A DNA stretch of 64,000 bases. Source: Chondrilla cf. caribensis. Its lineage: Eukaryota; Porifera; Demospongiae; Chondrillida; Chondrillidae. Of the stretch, positions 40,696 to 52,578 are shown in pieces. The stretch is from assembly GCA_964020155.1 (NCBI GenBank), contig OZ026549.1:1180133-1244132 (forward strand). Reading direction: 5' to 3'. Each line of letters opens with the position of its first letter. Position 1 is the stretch's first letter. The position numbers were made by a program, and so were the translations under genes. The notes beneath the pieces were generated by a model. That model was given only the letters and a program-made list of their open reading frames with translations. It searched no databases and had not been told where the DNA came from.

Positions 40696-40868
40696 ATATC
40701 CATATGCTATTTGTGTACGTGTGTGGGATGCAACCAGTGTTATCATATTAACATATTAGTGGGATGGTTGTAACTCCTATGCCCAGAAATTGATAAGATA
40801 CCTTGGATTCCTCAACAGTAGGTGTTTTTGTTTCTACATTACAATACACATAGAGCTTATGTATGTAC
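40516..40868. repeat. Type 1 spacer with TG microsatellite, cut into a receptor relic
   Basis: TG run at 40620-40694. The spacer continues to ttatgtatgtacatg, where it joins receptor sequence at about 40868. Confidence 0.85.
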
Positions 40869-41578
40869 ATGACATACACAATGAGAGCCACTACAGCTTG
40901 ACCAATAATATTCATGAGGTTACCAGCTACTAGGAAGAGGGTGAATTTTGCTATCCCCTTGTTGTAAGAGGATCCTTCTGTTATAGTGCTACATCTAACA
41001 TAGCATAAGACTACAATGGGGACCACAATACTGATAGTCAGAGGAGTGAGGCCTCCAAATATCACCCACGTGGCTGTGAATACATAACATGCATCTTTAA
41101 TGATGTCAGTATCTAACGTCCTTGGAAAGCAAGCCACATTATCAAAATATTGAACAGCATATATAGGTGGGATTCAAAATTTCATTGTTCAGGAGTATAG
41201 ACACACACCAGATCAATAATAGAGTCTTCATTTCTTTCTTATTGTAGCGAACTATAAGCAAGACAACAAGAGAATCCTGCCAGACAGTACAGTCTAGATA
41301 TAGCTCCTACCCCATATCCCCACACTAAGAATCTACAGAATCTCAAATCAGGAGGAGGGAGAGATGTGAAGTTGAGAACTAGACCAGATAGAATGAATCC
41401 AATTCCTATTAAGGTAATATATCTCATTAACAGAGTGAGCCACACACAGAGCAGTGATTATGGTAACATTCAGTACAATAGCAGTGACGACCACCAATAA
41501 CATAATGATCAAAAAGGCTCCAAACCCTGGTCCAGCCAGATTAGGATCATTGACACTACAATTGGTACAGTTCTCCAT
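40868..41578 (-). pseudogene. Broken subgroup IV 7TM receptor
   Basis: Starts with an intact MENCTNCSVNDPNLAG at 41578 (ATG). About 50 bp covering TM2 are deleted near 41425. Further indels follow: two bases lost in TM3 (about 41272), a deletion before TM4 (about 41220) and one inserted base near 41172. After TM6 the sequence jumps into spacer, so TM7 and the tail are missing. The last join sits at acatac, present in both partners (microhomology). Confidence 0.9.
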
Positions 41579-41644
41579 AGTTAGACTGACCATAAAACTG
41601 ATATTGAGTGACAATATACATACAATGCATATAGGTGAAGGATA

Positions 41645-41668
41645 TCACGTGACAGGAACAGGACATCA
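41645..41668 (-). promoter_or_regulatory. Composite box upstream of the pseudogene
   Basis: TCACGTGACAGGAACAGGAC then ATCA: a 3-bp insertion separates ETS- and CRE-like parts, as in the genes at 54459-55436 and 58691-59683. Confidence 0.5.
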
Positions 41669-41989
41669 TCATGACAGGTACAGGACATCATTATGACAGG
41701 TACAGGAGGAAAATGGTGTTATCACAGAGTGAGAAATACTCTTGAATCATTGTTGAAAGGTCCTGTTTCATTGAAACAGGGAAACCCAACAATGCTTAAT
41801 TCAGTAGTGATTCTCTAAGGGAACTGATACTTGTGATAGAGGAACATACTACACACGCCAATAATGTCATATAAAACACCTTTCAATGAAGCTTCTGAGG
41901 AGAATAATATGGTTTTTAATAGTGTGTGTGTGTGTGTGTGTTGTAGTACAGTGTATATGCTTGTGGTGTGCTTTTGTATAGTGTTTGTA

Positions 41990-42081
<92 letters not shown>

Positions 42082-42584
42082 TGTGTGTGTTGTAGTGCAG
42101 TGTGTATGCTTGTTGTATGCCTTTGTATGTATAGTGTTAGTGTGTGTGATTAACATTGTCTTGTTAATATCCACACATGGGCAATCATGAAAGATCTGTT
42201 AAACTCTTTGTACACTGGAAGCTCTCTATTATGGACACTTTGGGACGTACATCATACGTCACAGCAATAAGAATTATTAAGCGAAATTATCCAAGCAATA
42301 CAATGATTGTCAGACTATACAACTGAACTAAGCTTGTAAATGCAAGACCACTGTCTGAATAGACCACCTACACAGCAACTATGAATCCTATAAAATATGC
42401 ATTAAACTAAGGTTTACAGGCTGTATGAACAGTACAGCTGAAAGGCTCACACAAACACTACCATCATGTTTCAAGATGAATAAATCTTAATGAATTTACA
42501 GTTGGTTATTATAAATAAAATAATGAAGGAAATGGATGTAATCAAGTATTCAAACAAAGTACAACACCACTCATGCACACTTTG
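41669..42584. repeat. Spacer with TG microsatellite, partly shared with 59786-60195
   Basis: 41690-41990 and 42090-42180 match 59786-60195. TG runs lie at 41921-41940 and 41990-42088. 42250-42500 is a type 1 spacer remnant. Confidence 0.75.
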
Positions 42585-43577
42585 TTATGCTACATGTATT
42601 TGTATATTATTCTCCACAGCTGTAGACCCAGTTTTGTCTGTTGAACTTGACACTTTTGATACATGAGGGATGGAAGGAATCCTTGCATAACATATCACCT
42701 TGGTCACTTGAACACGAACTGGTTTCATGAAGATTAGAATCATAATAGGAGTGGGGATCAAGGATATCAGACCAGCAGAGTAGGACAGGTACACACCAGA
42801 TGGTTCAGAGACATACACAATGAGAGCCACTACAGCTTGACCGATAATATTCATGAGGTTACCAGCTACTAGGAAGAGGGTGAATTTTGCTATTCCCTTG
42901 TTGTAAGAGGATCCTTCGGATATAGTGTTATGTCTAACATAGCACAAGACCACAATGGGGATCACAATACAGATGGTCAGAGGAGTGAGGCCTCCGAATA
43001 TCACCCACATGGCTGTGATTACATAATATACTTCTCTGGAGATGTCAGCATCTAATGTCCTTGAAAAGCAAGCCACATCATCATAATACTGAACAGCAGA
43101 TATAGTCGGGACCAGGTTGTCAGTGTTCAAGAGTATAGACACACACCAGATCAAAGCCAAGAATACCACAATGTGAAGAGTCTTCATTTCTTTCTTATTG
43201 TAGCGAACTATAAGCAAGACAACAATGGAGAAACCTGTCAGACAGTACATTCTAGCGATAGATCCTGCTGTATATCCCCACACTAAGAATCTACAGAATC
43301 CCAAGTCTGGTGGAGGGAGAGATGTGAAGTTGAGAACTAGACCAGACAGAATGAATCCAATTCCTATCAAGGCTACAATCATCCCAGCAACAAGAAGGTT
43401 GATGAGGAAAATTCTCACTAGATGAGCCACGGAGTGAGCCACACACAATGCTGTGATAATGGTGACATCCATTACAATAGTAGTGATGGTCACCAATAGT
43501 ACAATGATCAAAAAGACTCCAAACCCTGGTCCAGCCAGATCAGGTTCATTGACACTACAGTTGGAACAGTTCTCCAT
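42585..43577 (-). CDS. Rhodopsin-like 7TM receptor, subgroup IV (330 aa)
   Basis: Intronless, ATG at MENC (43577). The N-terminus is MENCSNCSVNEPDLAG. TM1 carries IVMDVTII in place of IVLNVTII, so the TM1 Asn is replaced by Asp; the variant is shared with 50138-51115 and the relic at 56780. TM3 reads RMYCLTGF, third loop RHNTISEGSSYNKG. Tail SIPHVSKVSSSTDKTGSTAV. Confidence 0.9.
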   Translation of the reverse strand: MENCSNCSVNEPDLAGPGFGVFLIIVLLVTITTIVMDVTIITALCVAHSVAHLVRIFLINLLVAGMIVALIGIGFILSGLVLNFTSLPPPDLGFCRFLVWGYTAGSIARMYCLTGFSIVVLLIVRYNKKEMKTLHIVVFLALIWCVSILLNTDNLVPTISAVQYYDDVACFSRTLDADISREVYYVITAMWVIFGGLTPLTICIVIPIVVLCYVRHNTISEGSSYNKGIAKFTLFLVAGNLMNIIGQAVVALIVYVSEPSGVYLSYSAGLISLIPTPIMILIFMKPVRVQVTKVICYARIPSIPHVSKVSSSTDKTGSTAVENNIQIHVA

Positions 43578-43634
43578 AGTTAGACTGATTACTAAACCTG
43601 TAAATAATCAACAAATAATACAGAGTACTAAGAT

Positions 43635-43658
43635 GTCACATGACAGGAAGTGACATCA
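43635..43658 (-). promoter_or_regulatory. Composite box upstream of 42585-43577
   Basis: GTCACATGACAGGAAGTGAC then ATCA, about 60-80 bp upstream of the ATG. Confidence 0.6.
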
Positions 43659-45074
43659 GGACAATACTGCTTCTATTGTAGCATACAAACACTGGCTTAG
43701 TACATACACGGATGGGGCCCTATCCCAGCAGGTTTGTTCACTCAGATTTCGACATCATATTAGGCACATCACACAGGGAATCCTACCCATCACGTGTTAC
43801 TTTGATGAAATAGAAACTTATAACAAAGGTTCATTAGTCAGGTTATAAAGGTTCATTTTTATTATTATTCACTGGAAGCATTCACTTAAGTATAAACACA
43901 TTCAATGTACTCCCGCTAATTCTGTATGTCACACAACACATAAACAACTTCAGTGAATATTCATTAATCCACGCCCGGTTAATCCGCCATATTATTTGAA
44001 AACAAATTCGCTCATATGGCTACACTACATAAGTGATCCGCCATCGGCCCTTCTTCTGCATACCAATTAATTTTGCACTTTCGTATGGGATCCAGTTACA
44101 GATAATCTGCCAAGTGTGTGACAAAGTAGTGCAGTTTAAAGTGAATAGTACTCTGTCCTTTCAATTTAGGATTTGTTTATGACGATAGCAGTACTTAGCA
44201 ACTGTTGTCATCAGTAAAAACTAAAAAGAAGTCAAAAACAATGAACTTTACATCAATTTCAATGTCCAAGTTACATTTTTTTCCACTACGTTTCCAAGTG
44301 AATACATAGGGTAGGTTTTGAAACAACTGCTACAGTGAACATCATCCAATCTGGCCCTCTCTTAATCCCTGTACTCAGACAGATGTCTTAACACACAAAG
44401 ATCAAATATATGATTTGAAGTGATCTGCATTCAAAAATTTTAAAATTGATATTTCACTGATTCAACACAAAGTGGCCATTTCATTTTCCCATCAATTATA
44501 ACATAGACAATGTATCATGATATGAGACTAAAACTGTGTATTTATCATTTGTATTGCTATTTGTAACTCATTTGCAAGACAGTATCTCAATATATCATTG
44601 CTGAACAACATGCTATAGCTTCTCATGTACACAAATAGAGGCTTGAAGATTCCAATAAAAATGAAGGAAAAACAATTGTCGTCTGAATAGTACAATGGTG
44701 ATATACCTTTGGTTTGATGAACCTTTGGCTCAGGGTCTAAATATCTAGGAATATGAAGATCAACGATAGAGCTGTGTTTCATAATGTTCCAAATAGCCAA
44801 AAGGCTTACAAATAACACACAAAGCCTCCATACATACAAATACAATTTAACTAAAAGAACTCACTTTCACTTTTTATTGAAGTTGAACAATGCAACCATT
44901 AACATTATGTCTAACCAGTCATAAACACATGTATGTCTTTCCAAACAGATGTATTGGTAAAAATACAACAGGCAAAAGTAAATTGCAGTCTTAGTATGCA
45001 TACGTCATAAGGTATAATAATAATATGAGATATAATTCATGAAACACACTTTTACAGCTACCATTCATACATTA
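43659..45074. repeat. Type 2 spacer, copy 1
   Basis: 43690-44820 (ggggccctatccc ... gaaggaaaaacaattgtcg) recurs at 46520-47600 and 51250-52260, and in part at 57023-57198. It contains ttaatccgccatattatttga motifs reminiscent of the element at 32348. A minus-strand frame at 44528-44845 is not kept in the other copies. A tttatt at 44873 could serve as poly(A) signal for the next gene. Confidence 0.75.
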
Positions 45075-46067
45075 TTAGTATATATGGTTCTCTCTGTTAT
45101 TGTCCACAGCTGTAGACCCAGTTCGGTCTGTTGAACTTGACACTTTTGATACATGAGGGATGGAAGGAATCCTTATACGACATATCACCTTGGTCACTTG
45201 AGCACGAACTGGTTTCATGAAGATTAGAATCATAATAGGGGTGGGAATCAAGGATATCATACCAGCAGAGTAGGACAGGTACACACCGGGAGGTTCAGAG
45301 ACATACGCAAGGAGAGCCACTACAGTTTGACCGATAATATTCATGAGGTTACCAGCTACTAGGAAAAGGGTGAATCTGGCTATTCCCTTGTTGTAAGAGG
45401 ATCCTTCTGCTATAGTGTTACGTCTAACATAGCACAACACCACAATGGGGACCACAATACTGATGGTCAGAGGAGTGAGGCCTCCAAATATCACCCATAT
45501 GGCAGTGAATACGTAACGCACTTCTTTGATGATGTCAGCATCTAATGTCCTTGGAAAGCAAGCCACACCATCGTAATACTGAACAGCATATATAGGTGGG
45601 ACCAAATGGTGAGTGTTCAGGAGTATAGACGCACACCAGATTAGAGATAAGAATAGCACAATATAAAGAGTCTTCATTTCTTTCTTATTGTAGCGAACTA
45701 TAAGCAAGACAACAATGGAGAATCCTGTCAGACAGTACAGTCTAGCGATAGCTTCTACAGTATATCCCCACACTAAGAATCTACAGAATCCCAAGTCTGG
45801 TGGAGGGAGAAATGTGAAGTTGAGAATCAGGCCAGATAGACCTTGTGCAATTATTATTAAGCCTGAAAGGACTCCAGCAACAAGAAGGTTCATAAGGAAT
45901 ATTCTTATCAACTTAGCCACAGAGTGAGCCACACACAGAGCAGTGATGATGGTGACATTCAGTACAATAGCAGTGATGACCAGCAAAAGTCCAATGATCA
46001 AAAAGGCTCCAAACCCTGGTCCAGCCAGATTAGGATCATTGACACTACAGTTGGTACAGTTCTCCAT
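45075..46067 (-). CDS. Rhodopsin-like 7TM receptor, subgroup IV (330 aa)
   Basis: Intronless; ATG at MENC (46067). Representative of subgroup IV: Cys95 starts TM3, RY at 125-126, Trp144 in TM4, Cys170 in loop 2, CYVRRNT at 212-218, PTP at 275-277, Ser/Thr-rich tail 307-319. NLLVAG at 60-65 aligns with the class A N-L-x-x-A-D motif, Gly replacing Asp 2.50. Shares its 5' half and upstream DNA with 33293-34273, but has the standard subgroup IV tail. Confidence 0.9.
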   Translation of the reverse strand: MENCTNCSVNDPNLAGPGFGAFLIIGLLLVITAIVLNVTIITALCVAHSVAKLIRIFLMNLLVAGVLSGLIIIAQGLSGLILNFTFLPPPDLGFCRFLVWGYTVEAIARLYCLTGFSIVVLLIVRYNKKEMKTLYIVLFLSLIWCASILLNTHHLVPPIYAVQYYDGVACFPRTLDADIIKEVRYVFTAIWVIFGGLTPLTISIVVPIVVLCYVRRNTIAEGSSYNKGIARFTLFLVAGNLMNIIGQTVVALLAYVSEPPGVYLSYSAGMISLIPTPIMILIFMKPVRAQVTKVICRIRIPSIPHVSKVSSSTDRTGSTAVDNNRENHIY

Positions 46068-46141
46068 AGTTAGACTGACCACTAAACTGGCATACAAGAA
46101 CTAATACATATGGGACCAGAGTACTGGACTAAGTCCAAGTT

Positions 46142-46164
46142 GTCACATGACAGGAAGTGACATC
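46142..46164 (-). promoter_or_regulatory. Composite box upstream of 45075-46067
   Basis: GTCACATGACAGGAAGTGAC then ATC; the same position as its partner at 34348. Confidence 0.6.
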
Positions 46165-47972
46165 AAAAAACAGTTGGTCACAGACATACACAAGTCATTC
46201 ACTATTGAAAGTACAACAATCTTAAAATGGCAGCCTCTGTTCCTGCTAATGTCTTCAGTCACCTGGCAGCCTGGTTCGTATGGCCTTTCAGTTTGCAGTA
46301 ATTGGCCATTTTGAATTAATTACTGATCTTAAAATGGCAGCCTTTGTTCCTGCTAATGCCACTGCAGACCCCTAGATGCATTATGTAACATTACATGTAG
46401 TCATGTACTTCGATAGTATTTTACAATTGATGTGTAAGTATCGTTCATCACATCCATCTTAAGCTAAACAATTCGTAAACACAGCATGCAAGCACAACTG
46501 GCCCAATAAGCATATAATCATGTGTTACTTCATATTATGCACATCATACAGGGAATCCTACCCACCATGTGTTATTTTGATGAAATAGAAACTAATAACA
46601 AAGGTTCATTAGTCAGGTTATAAAGGTTCATTTTTGTTATTATTCACTGGAAGCATTCACTTAAGTATAAACACATTCAATGTACTCCCGCTAATTCTGT
46701 ATGTCACACAACACATAAACCAATGCAATATTCATTAATCCGCTACTGGTTGATCAGCCATATTATTTTGAAATGCATTCGCTCGTATGGCTACACTATA
46801 CAAGTAATCCGCCATAAGCCATTCTTCTGCACACATATTTGCACTTTTGTATGGGATCCAGTTACAGATAATCTGCCAAGTGAACCATACAAATTGTGCG
46901 ACGAAGTAGTACAGTTTAAAGAGCAGATAAGTGTGTAGTAGTTTGTCCTTTCAATTTAGGATTTGTTTATGACGATAGCTTTACTTAGCAACTGTTGCCA
47001 TCACCAAAAATTAAAAAGAATTAAAACAAAATGAACTTTACATCAGTTTCCTTCTCCAAGTTAACTTTTTTCCCAATACATTTCCAAGTGAATATATCAT
47101 GTAGGTTCTGAAACAACTATTTCAGTGAATATCATCCAATCTGGCCCTCTCTTAATCTCTCCCTGTACTTAGACGGATGTCTTAACACACAAAGATCTAA
47201 TATAATATTAAAGTGATCTGCATACAAGAATTTTAAAATTGATATTTCACTGATTCATCACAAAGTGGCCATTTTATTTTCCCATCAATTATAACATAGA
47301 CAATGTATCATGATATGAGACTAAAACTGTGTATTTATCATTTGTATTGCTATTTGTAACTCATTTGCAAGACAGTATCTCAATAAATCATTGCTGAACA
47401 ACATGCTATAGCTTCTCATGCACACAAATAAACGCTTGAAATTCCCAATAAAAATGAAGGAAAAACAATTGTCGTCTGAATAGTACAATGGTGATATACC
47501 TTTGGTTTGATAAACCTTTCACTCAGGCTTGAAATGTCTAGGAATATGTAGATCAACGATAGAACTGTGTTTCTGAATGTTCCAAAATCCCGAAAGGCTT
47601 ACCAAACCAATGATGAGTCAAACGCAGTAAGAAATCCTTATTGTATTCAGGGTTATATAATTAGTGTTGGGTACAATAGACAATGGAATAAGTGCTCAAT
47701 ACAGGGTATAATATGAATAATCCAGTTAATAAAGTGTGAATGGATTAAAGTGGATATGACCTTTCCTATTAAACACATCAATTGTGATACATGCTACCCG
47801 TACATACAGATGTATGTAAAGAAATCCTATTGGATCAGATGAAGGCTAACAAGCACACTGTATAATACGATACAAGTTGAAAAATAATGAAATACGTATT
47901 AAGTAGGTAACAAATTAGTATCAAGTTGTAATGAATGCATACAATCTTCGATACAGCACTTATACTATCTGT
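46165..47972. repeat. Upstream spacer: duplicate of 34372-34770, then type 2 spacer copy 2
   Basis: 46165-46520 matches the region upstream of 33293-34273; 46520-47600 matches 43690-44820. 47600-47972 (3' flank of the next gene) is partly shared with 52270-52540. Confidence 0.75.
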
Positions 47973-48944
47973 TCAAACACTGTTTGAGTCTGACCCGGTT
48001 CTGTTTGTTGAATTTGATACTCTTGAGAAGTGAGGAATGTGAAAAGTCTTTATGCAGCACATCACCTTGGTCACTTGAGCACGAACTGGTTTCATGAAGA
48101 TTAGAATCATAACAGGAGTGGGGATCAAGGATATCAGACCAGCAGAGTAGGACAGGTACACACCAGATGGTTCAGAGATATACACAATGAGAGCCACTAC
48201 AGCTTGACCAACAAGGTTGATGAGGTTACCAGCTACTAGGAAGAGGGTGAATTTTGCTATCCCCTTGTTGTAAGAGGATTCTTCTGTCATAGTGTTACGT
48301 CTAACATAGCACAAGACCACAATGGGGACCACAATACTGATGGTCAGAGGAACGAGGCCTCCAAATATCACCAAAGTGACAGTGAATACATAACGTACTT
48401 CTTTAATGATGTCAGCATCTAATACTCTCGGAAAGCAAGCCACACCATCGTAATACTGAACAGCATATATAGGTGGGACCAGAATCTCGAGTGTAAACAA
48501 TATAGACATAAACCAAATGATAGCCAAGAATAACACAATATAAAGGGTCTTCATTTCTTTCTTATTATAGCGAACTATAAGCAAGACAACAATAGAGAAT
48601 CCTGCCAAACTGTATACTCTAACAACAGCAATGTTGGAATATCCCCACACTAAGAATCTACAGAATCCCAAGTCTGGTGGAGGGAGAGATGTGAAGTCGA
48701 GAATGATACCAGACAGACTAAATCCAATACTTATCAAGCCTACAATCACTCCAGCAACAAGAAGGTTGATGAGGAATATTCTTATCAACTTAGCCACAGA
48801 GTGAGCCACACACAGAGCAGTGATGATGGTGATATTCAGTACAATAGCAGTGATGACCAACAGAAGAACTAGGATCAAAAAGGCTCCAAACCCAGGTCCA
48901 GCCAGATCAGGATCATTGACACTACTGTTGGTACAGTTCTCCAT
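47973..48944 (-). CDS. Rhodopsin-like 7TM receptor, subgroup IV (323 aa)
   Basis: Intronless, ATG at MENC (48944) in a near-ideal context (caaccATGG). TM3 contains YSNIAVVRVYSLAGFS, shared with the pseudogenes at 52579 and 55571. TM5 starts RYVFTVTLVIFGGLVPL; third loop RRNTMTEESSYNKG has Glu-Glu where others have Glu-Gly. The tail IPHFSRVSNSTNRTGSDSNSV is shorter. Confidence 0.9.
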   Translation of the reverse strand: MENCTNSSVNDPDLAGPGFGAFLILVLLLVITAIVLNITIITALCVAHSVAKLIRIFLINLLVAGVIVGLISIGFSLSGIILDFTSLPPPDLGFCRFLVWGYSNIAVVRVYSLAGFSIVVLLIVRYNKKEMKTLYIVLFLAIIWFMSILFTLEILVPPIYAVQYYDGVACFPRVLDADIIKEVRYVFTVTLVIFGGLVPLTISIVVPIVVLCYVRRNTMTEESSYNKGIAKFTLFLVAGNLINLVGQAVVALIVYISEPSGVYLSYSAGLISLIPTPVMILIFMKPVRAQVTKVMCCIKTFHIPHFSRVSNSTNRTGSDSNSV

Positions 48945-49042
48945 GGTTGTAACTGATCAGTAAACTAGTACATGCATTATTATACATATACACTGGTTAG
49001 CTAATTAAGCTAAAGGTCATGCGGGGGAACAGGAAACAATAA

Positions 49043-49070
49043 TTGTGACAAGAATTGACATCATACATGG
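49043..49070 (-). promoter_or_regulatory. Variant composite box upstream of 47973-48944
   Basis: TTGTGACAAGAATTGACATC then AT: the CRE-like part is kept and the ETS core is lost. About 100-125 bp upstream. Confidence 0.45.
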
Positions 49071-49111
49071 ATTGGCATTGTTGTGCATAATGCAACATAG
49101 ATATACGTGCG

Positions 49112-49188
<77 letters not shown>

Positions 49189-49218
49189 TGTGTGTGTGTG
49201 TCCGTGTGCATGTGTGTG

Positions 49219-49280
<62 letters not shown>

Positions 49281-49619
49281 TGTGTGTATGTGTGTGTGTG
49301 GTGTGTGTACGCATCCAAAAGTTAATTGTGTGTATAACGTGACAGTTTGCACTTATGTGGGATGCAACCAATATTATCATATCACCTCATGGGGTGGGAT
49401 TGTTGTACCGCTATGCCTGGAACTTGAAAATATACCTTGGATTCCTCAGCAGGACGTGTTTTAGTTTCTACTGTAACAGTACAATTCACACAGTTTTGGT
49501 ACGTACATTGCATTCCGCAGCTGTGTTAGTCATTGGTTATGTCCCTACATTACATGCACTATTACACTATTATCACTACATTACATTATTACCTATGGAA
49601 TGTCAATGTAGGGACATAA

Positions 49620-49673
<54 letters not shown>

Positions 49674-50137
49674 ACACACACACACACACTTCATATTTGT
49701 GAACAAATGTACATACGTATAACAGAGTATGCACTTCGAACTCCATGTACATAGATCCTCACCCAGAGGACAAATAATGTTTAGAACACTTGTTAAGTTG
49801 TTTACAACACATATCATACGTCACAGCAATAAGAAATTATTAAGCAAAATTATCCAAGCAATACAATGATTGTCAAATTACAACAAAACTAAGCTTGTAA
49901 ATGCAAGACCACTGAATAGACCACACACACAGCTATGAATCCTATAAAATATGCATTGAATTAATGGGTACAGGCTGTATGAACAGTACAGGTGAAAGGC
50001 GCACACAAACACTACCATCATGCTTTAACGTGAATTAATCTTAATGCATTTACAGTTGGTGATAACTAATGAAATGGATGTAATCAAGAGTTCAAACAAA
50101 GTACACCACCCCCCGTTCATACGTTGTTATGTCATGT
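49071..50137. repeat. Type 1 spacer with TG and CA microsatellites
   Basis: A TG tract at 49113-49305 with tcc and gca interruptions, and a CA tract at 49620-49690. The rest is standard type 1 spacer to about 50110. Confidence 0.9.
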
Positions 50138-51115
50138 CTATATGTTCTTGTCCACAGCTGTAGAGCCAGTTCTGTCTGTTGAACTTGACACTTTTGATAC
50201 ATGAGGGATGGAAGGAATCCTTACATGACATATCACCTTGGTCACCTGAACACGAACTGGTTTCATGAAAATTAGAATCATAACGGGAGTGGGGATCAAG
50301 GATATCATACCAGCAGAGTAGGACAGGTACACACCGGGTGGTTCAGAGACATACACAATGAGAGCCACTACAGCTTGACCAACAAGGTTGATGAGGTTAC
50401 CAGCTACTAGGAAGAGGGTGAATTTTGCTATCCCCTTGTTGTAAGAGGATCCTTCTGCTATAGTGTTACGTCTAACATAGCACAAGACCACAATGGGGAT
50501 CACAATACTGATGGTCAGAGGAGTGAGGCCACCAAATATCACCCATGTGGCTGTGAATACATAACGTGCTTCTTTAATGATGTCAGCATCTAACGTCCTT
50601 GGAAAGCAAGCCACATCATCAAAATATTGAAGAGCATATATAGGTGGGATCAAAATGTCAGTGTTCGGGAGAATAGACACACACCAGATCAAAACAAAAA
50701 AAATGACATTATGAAAAGTCTTCATTTCTTTCTTATTATAGCGAACTATAAGCAACACAACAATAGAGAATCCTGCCAGAGAGTACAGTCTAGCAATAGA
50801 TCCTACCCCATATCCCCACACTAAGAATCTACAGTATCCCAAGTCTGGTGGAGGGAGAGATGTGAAGTTGAGAACAAGTCCTGGTAGAATGAATCCAATT
50901 ACTATCAAGGCTACGATCATTCCAGCAACAAGAAGGTTGATGAGGAATATTCTCACTAGCTTAGCCACAGAGTGAGCCACACACAGAGCAGTGATAATGG
51001 TAACATCCATTACAATAGTAGTGATGGCCACCAATAGTATAATGATCAAAAAGACTCCAAACCCTGGTCCAGCCAGATCAGGATCATTGACACTACAGTT
51101 GGTACAGTTCTCCAT
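50138..51115 (-). CDS. Rhodopsin-like 7TM receptor, subgroup IV (325 aa)
   Basis: Intronless, ATG at MENC (51115). TM1 has the IVMDVTII variant. TM4 region FHNVIFFVLIWCVSILPNTDILIPP carries a Pro (ILPN) where others have ILLN. TM3 ends LIVRYNKK. Tail SIPHVSKVSSSTDRTGSTAVDKN. Confidence 0.9.
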   Translation of the reverse strand: MENCTNCSVNDPDLAGPGFGVFLIIILLVAITTIVMDVTIITALCVAHSVAKLVRIFLINLLVAGMIVALIVIGFILPGLVLNFTSLPPPDLGYCRFLVWGYGVGSIARLYSLAGFSIVVLLIVRYNKKEMKTFHNVIFFVLIWCVSILPNTDILIPPIYALQYFDDVACFPRTLDADIIKEARYVFTATWVIFGGLTPLTISIVIPIVVLCYVRRNTIAEGSSYNKGIAKFTLFLVAGNLINLVGQAVVALIVYVSEPPGVYLSYSAGMISLIPTPVMILIFMKPVRVQVTKVICHVRIPSIPHVSKVSSSTDRTGSTAVDKNI

Positions 51116-51164
51116 AGTTAGACTGATTACTAAACCTGTAACTAGCCAACAAATAGTACTAAGA

Positions 51165-51189
51165 CGTCACATGACAGGAAGTGACATCA
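51165..51189 (-). promoter_or_regulatory. Composite box upstream of 50138-51115
   Basis: GTCACATGACAGGAAGTGAC then ATCAG, about 50-75 bp upstream of the ATG, the closest in the window. Confidence 0.6.
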
Positions 51190-52578
51190 GGACAATACTG
51201 CTTCTACCGTAGTAAGTAAATATACAAACACTGGCTTAGTACATACATGGATGGGGCCCTATCCTGGCAGGTTTGTTCACTCAGATTTCGACATCATATT
51301 ATGCACATCATACAGGGAATCCTACCCATCATGTGTTATTTTGATGAAATTGAAACTTATACCAAAGGTTCATTACTCAGGTTAATGGTTTACTTTCAAT
51401 ATGATTGTTCACTGCAAGCATTCACTGAAGTATAAACACATTAAATGTACTCCCACTAATCCTGTACATCACACAACACATAAACAAAGACAGTGAATAT
51501 TCATTAATCCGCCCCCGGTTAATCCGCCATATTATTTGAAATGAATTCGCTCATATGGCTACGCTATACAAGTAATCCGCCATCAGCCATTCTTCTGCAT
51601 ACCAATTTGCACTTTTGTATGGGATCCAGTTACAGATAATCTGCCAAGTGAAAAATACAAATTGTGCGACAAAGTAGTGCAGTTTAAAGAGCATATAAGT
51701 GATTAGTAGTTTGTCCTTTCAATTTAGGATTTGTTTATGATGATAGCTTTACTTAGCAACTGTTGCCATCACTAAAAACTAAAAAAAGTCAAAACCAATG
51801 AAATTTACATAGGTTTCCTTGTCCAAGTTACATTTTTTCCCAATACGTTTCCAAGTGAATATATCATGTAGGTTCTGAAACAACTATTACAGTGAACATC
51901 ATCCAATCTGGCCCTCTCTAAACCCCAGTACCCCATGGATGTCTTAACACACAAAGATCGAATATATGATTTGAAATTGATCTGTATTCAACAATTTTAA
52001 AATTGATTTTTCACTAATTTATCACAAAGTGGCAATTTCAATTTACCATAAAATATAACAGACAATGTCTCATGACATGAGATTAAAACTGTGTATTTAT
52101 CATTTATATATATTGGTATTCGTAACTCATTCACTGAACAGCTGTATTTCAATAAATCATTGCTTAACAACATGCTACAACATCTTACACACGCAAATAA
52201 ATGTTTGAAGATTCATAATAAAATGAAAATTGAAAAAAACAATTGTCCCCCTGAATAGTACAAGGGTGATTCGTACAGTGTTGGGTATATTATACAATGG
52301 GATAAGTGTTCAATACAGGGTATAATATGAATAATCCAGTTAATATAGTGGCAATGGATCAAAGTGGATATACCTTTCCTATGAAACACATCAATAGTGC
52401 TACTTGCTGTCTTATAATACAGATGTAGGTATGGGGATTCTATGAATGAAGTTAACAAGCATACTGTATAATACTATACTAACTGAAAAAATTGTGTAAG
52501 TATTACGTTGAAATTGAATGCAAAATAATCTTTAATACAACTCTTAGTCTATCAGTTCGAACACTGCTTGGCGTGTGA
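51190..52578. repeat. Type 2 spacer, copy 3
   Basis: 51250-52260 matches 43690-44820 and 46520-47600. 52270-52540 matches the 3' flank at 47650-47900. Confidence 0.75.

Noticed and set aside
44528..44845. 105-codon minus-strand frame in the type 2 spacer
   Set aside because: Indels break it in the copies at 47400-47600 and 52100-52260, so it is not under coding constraint.
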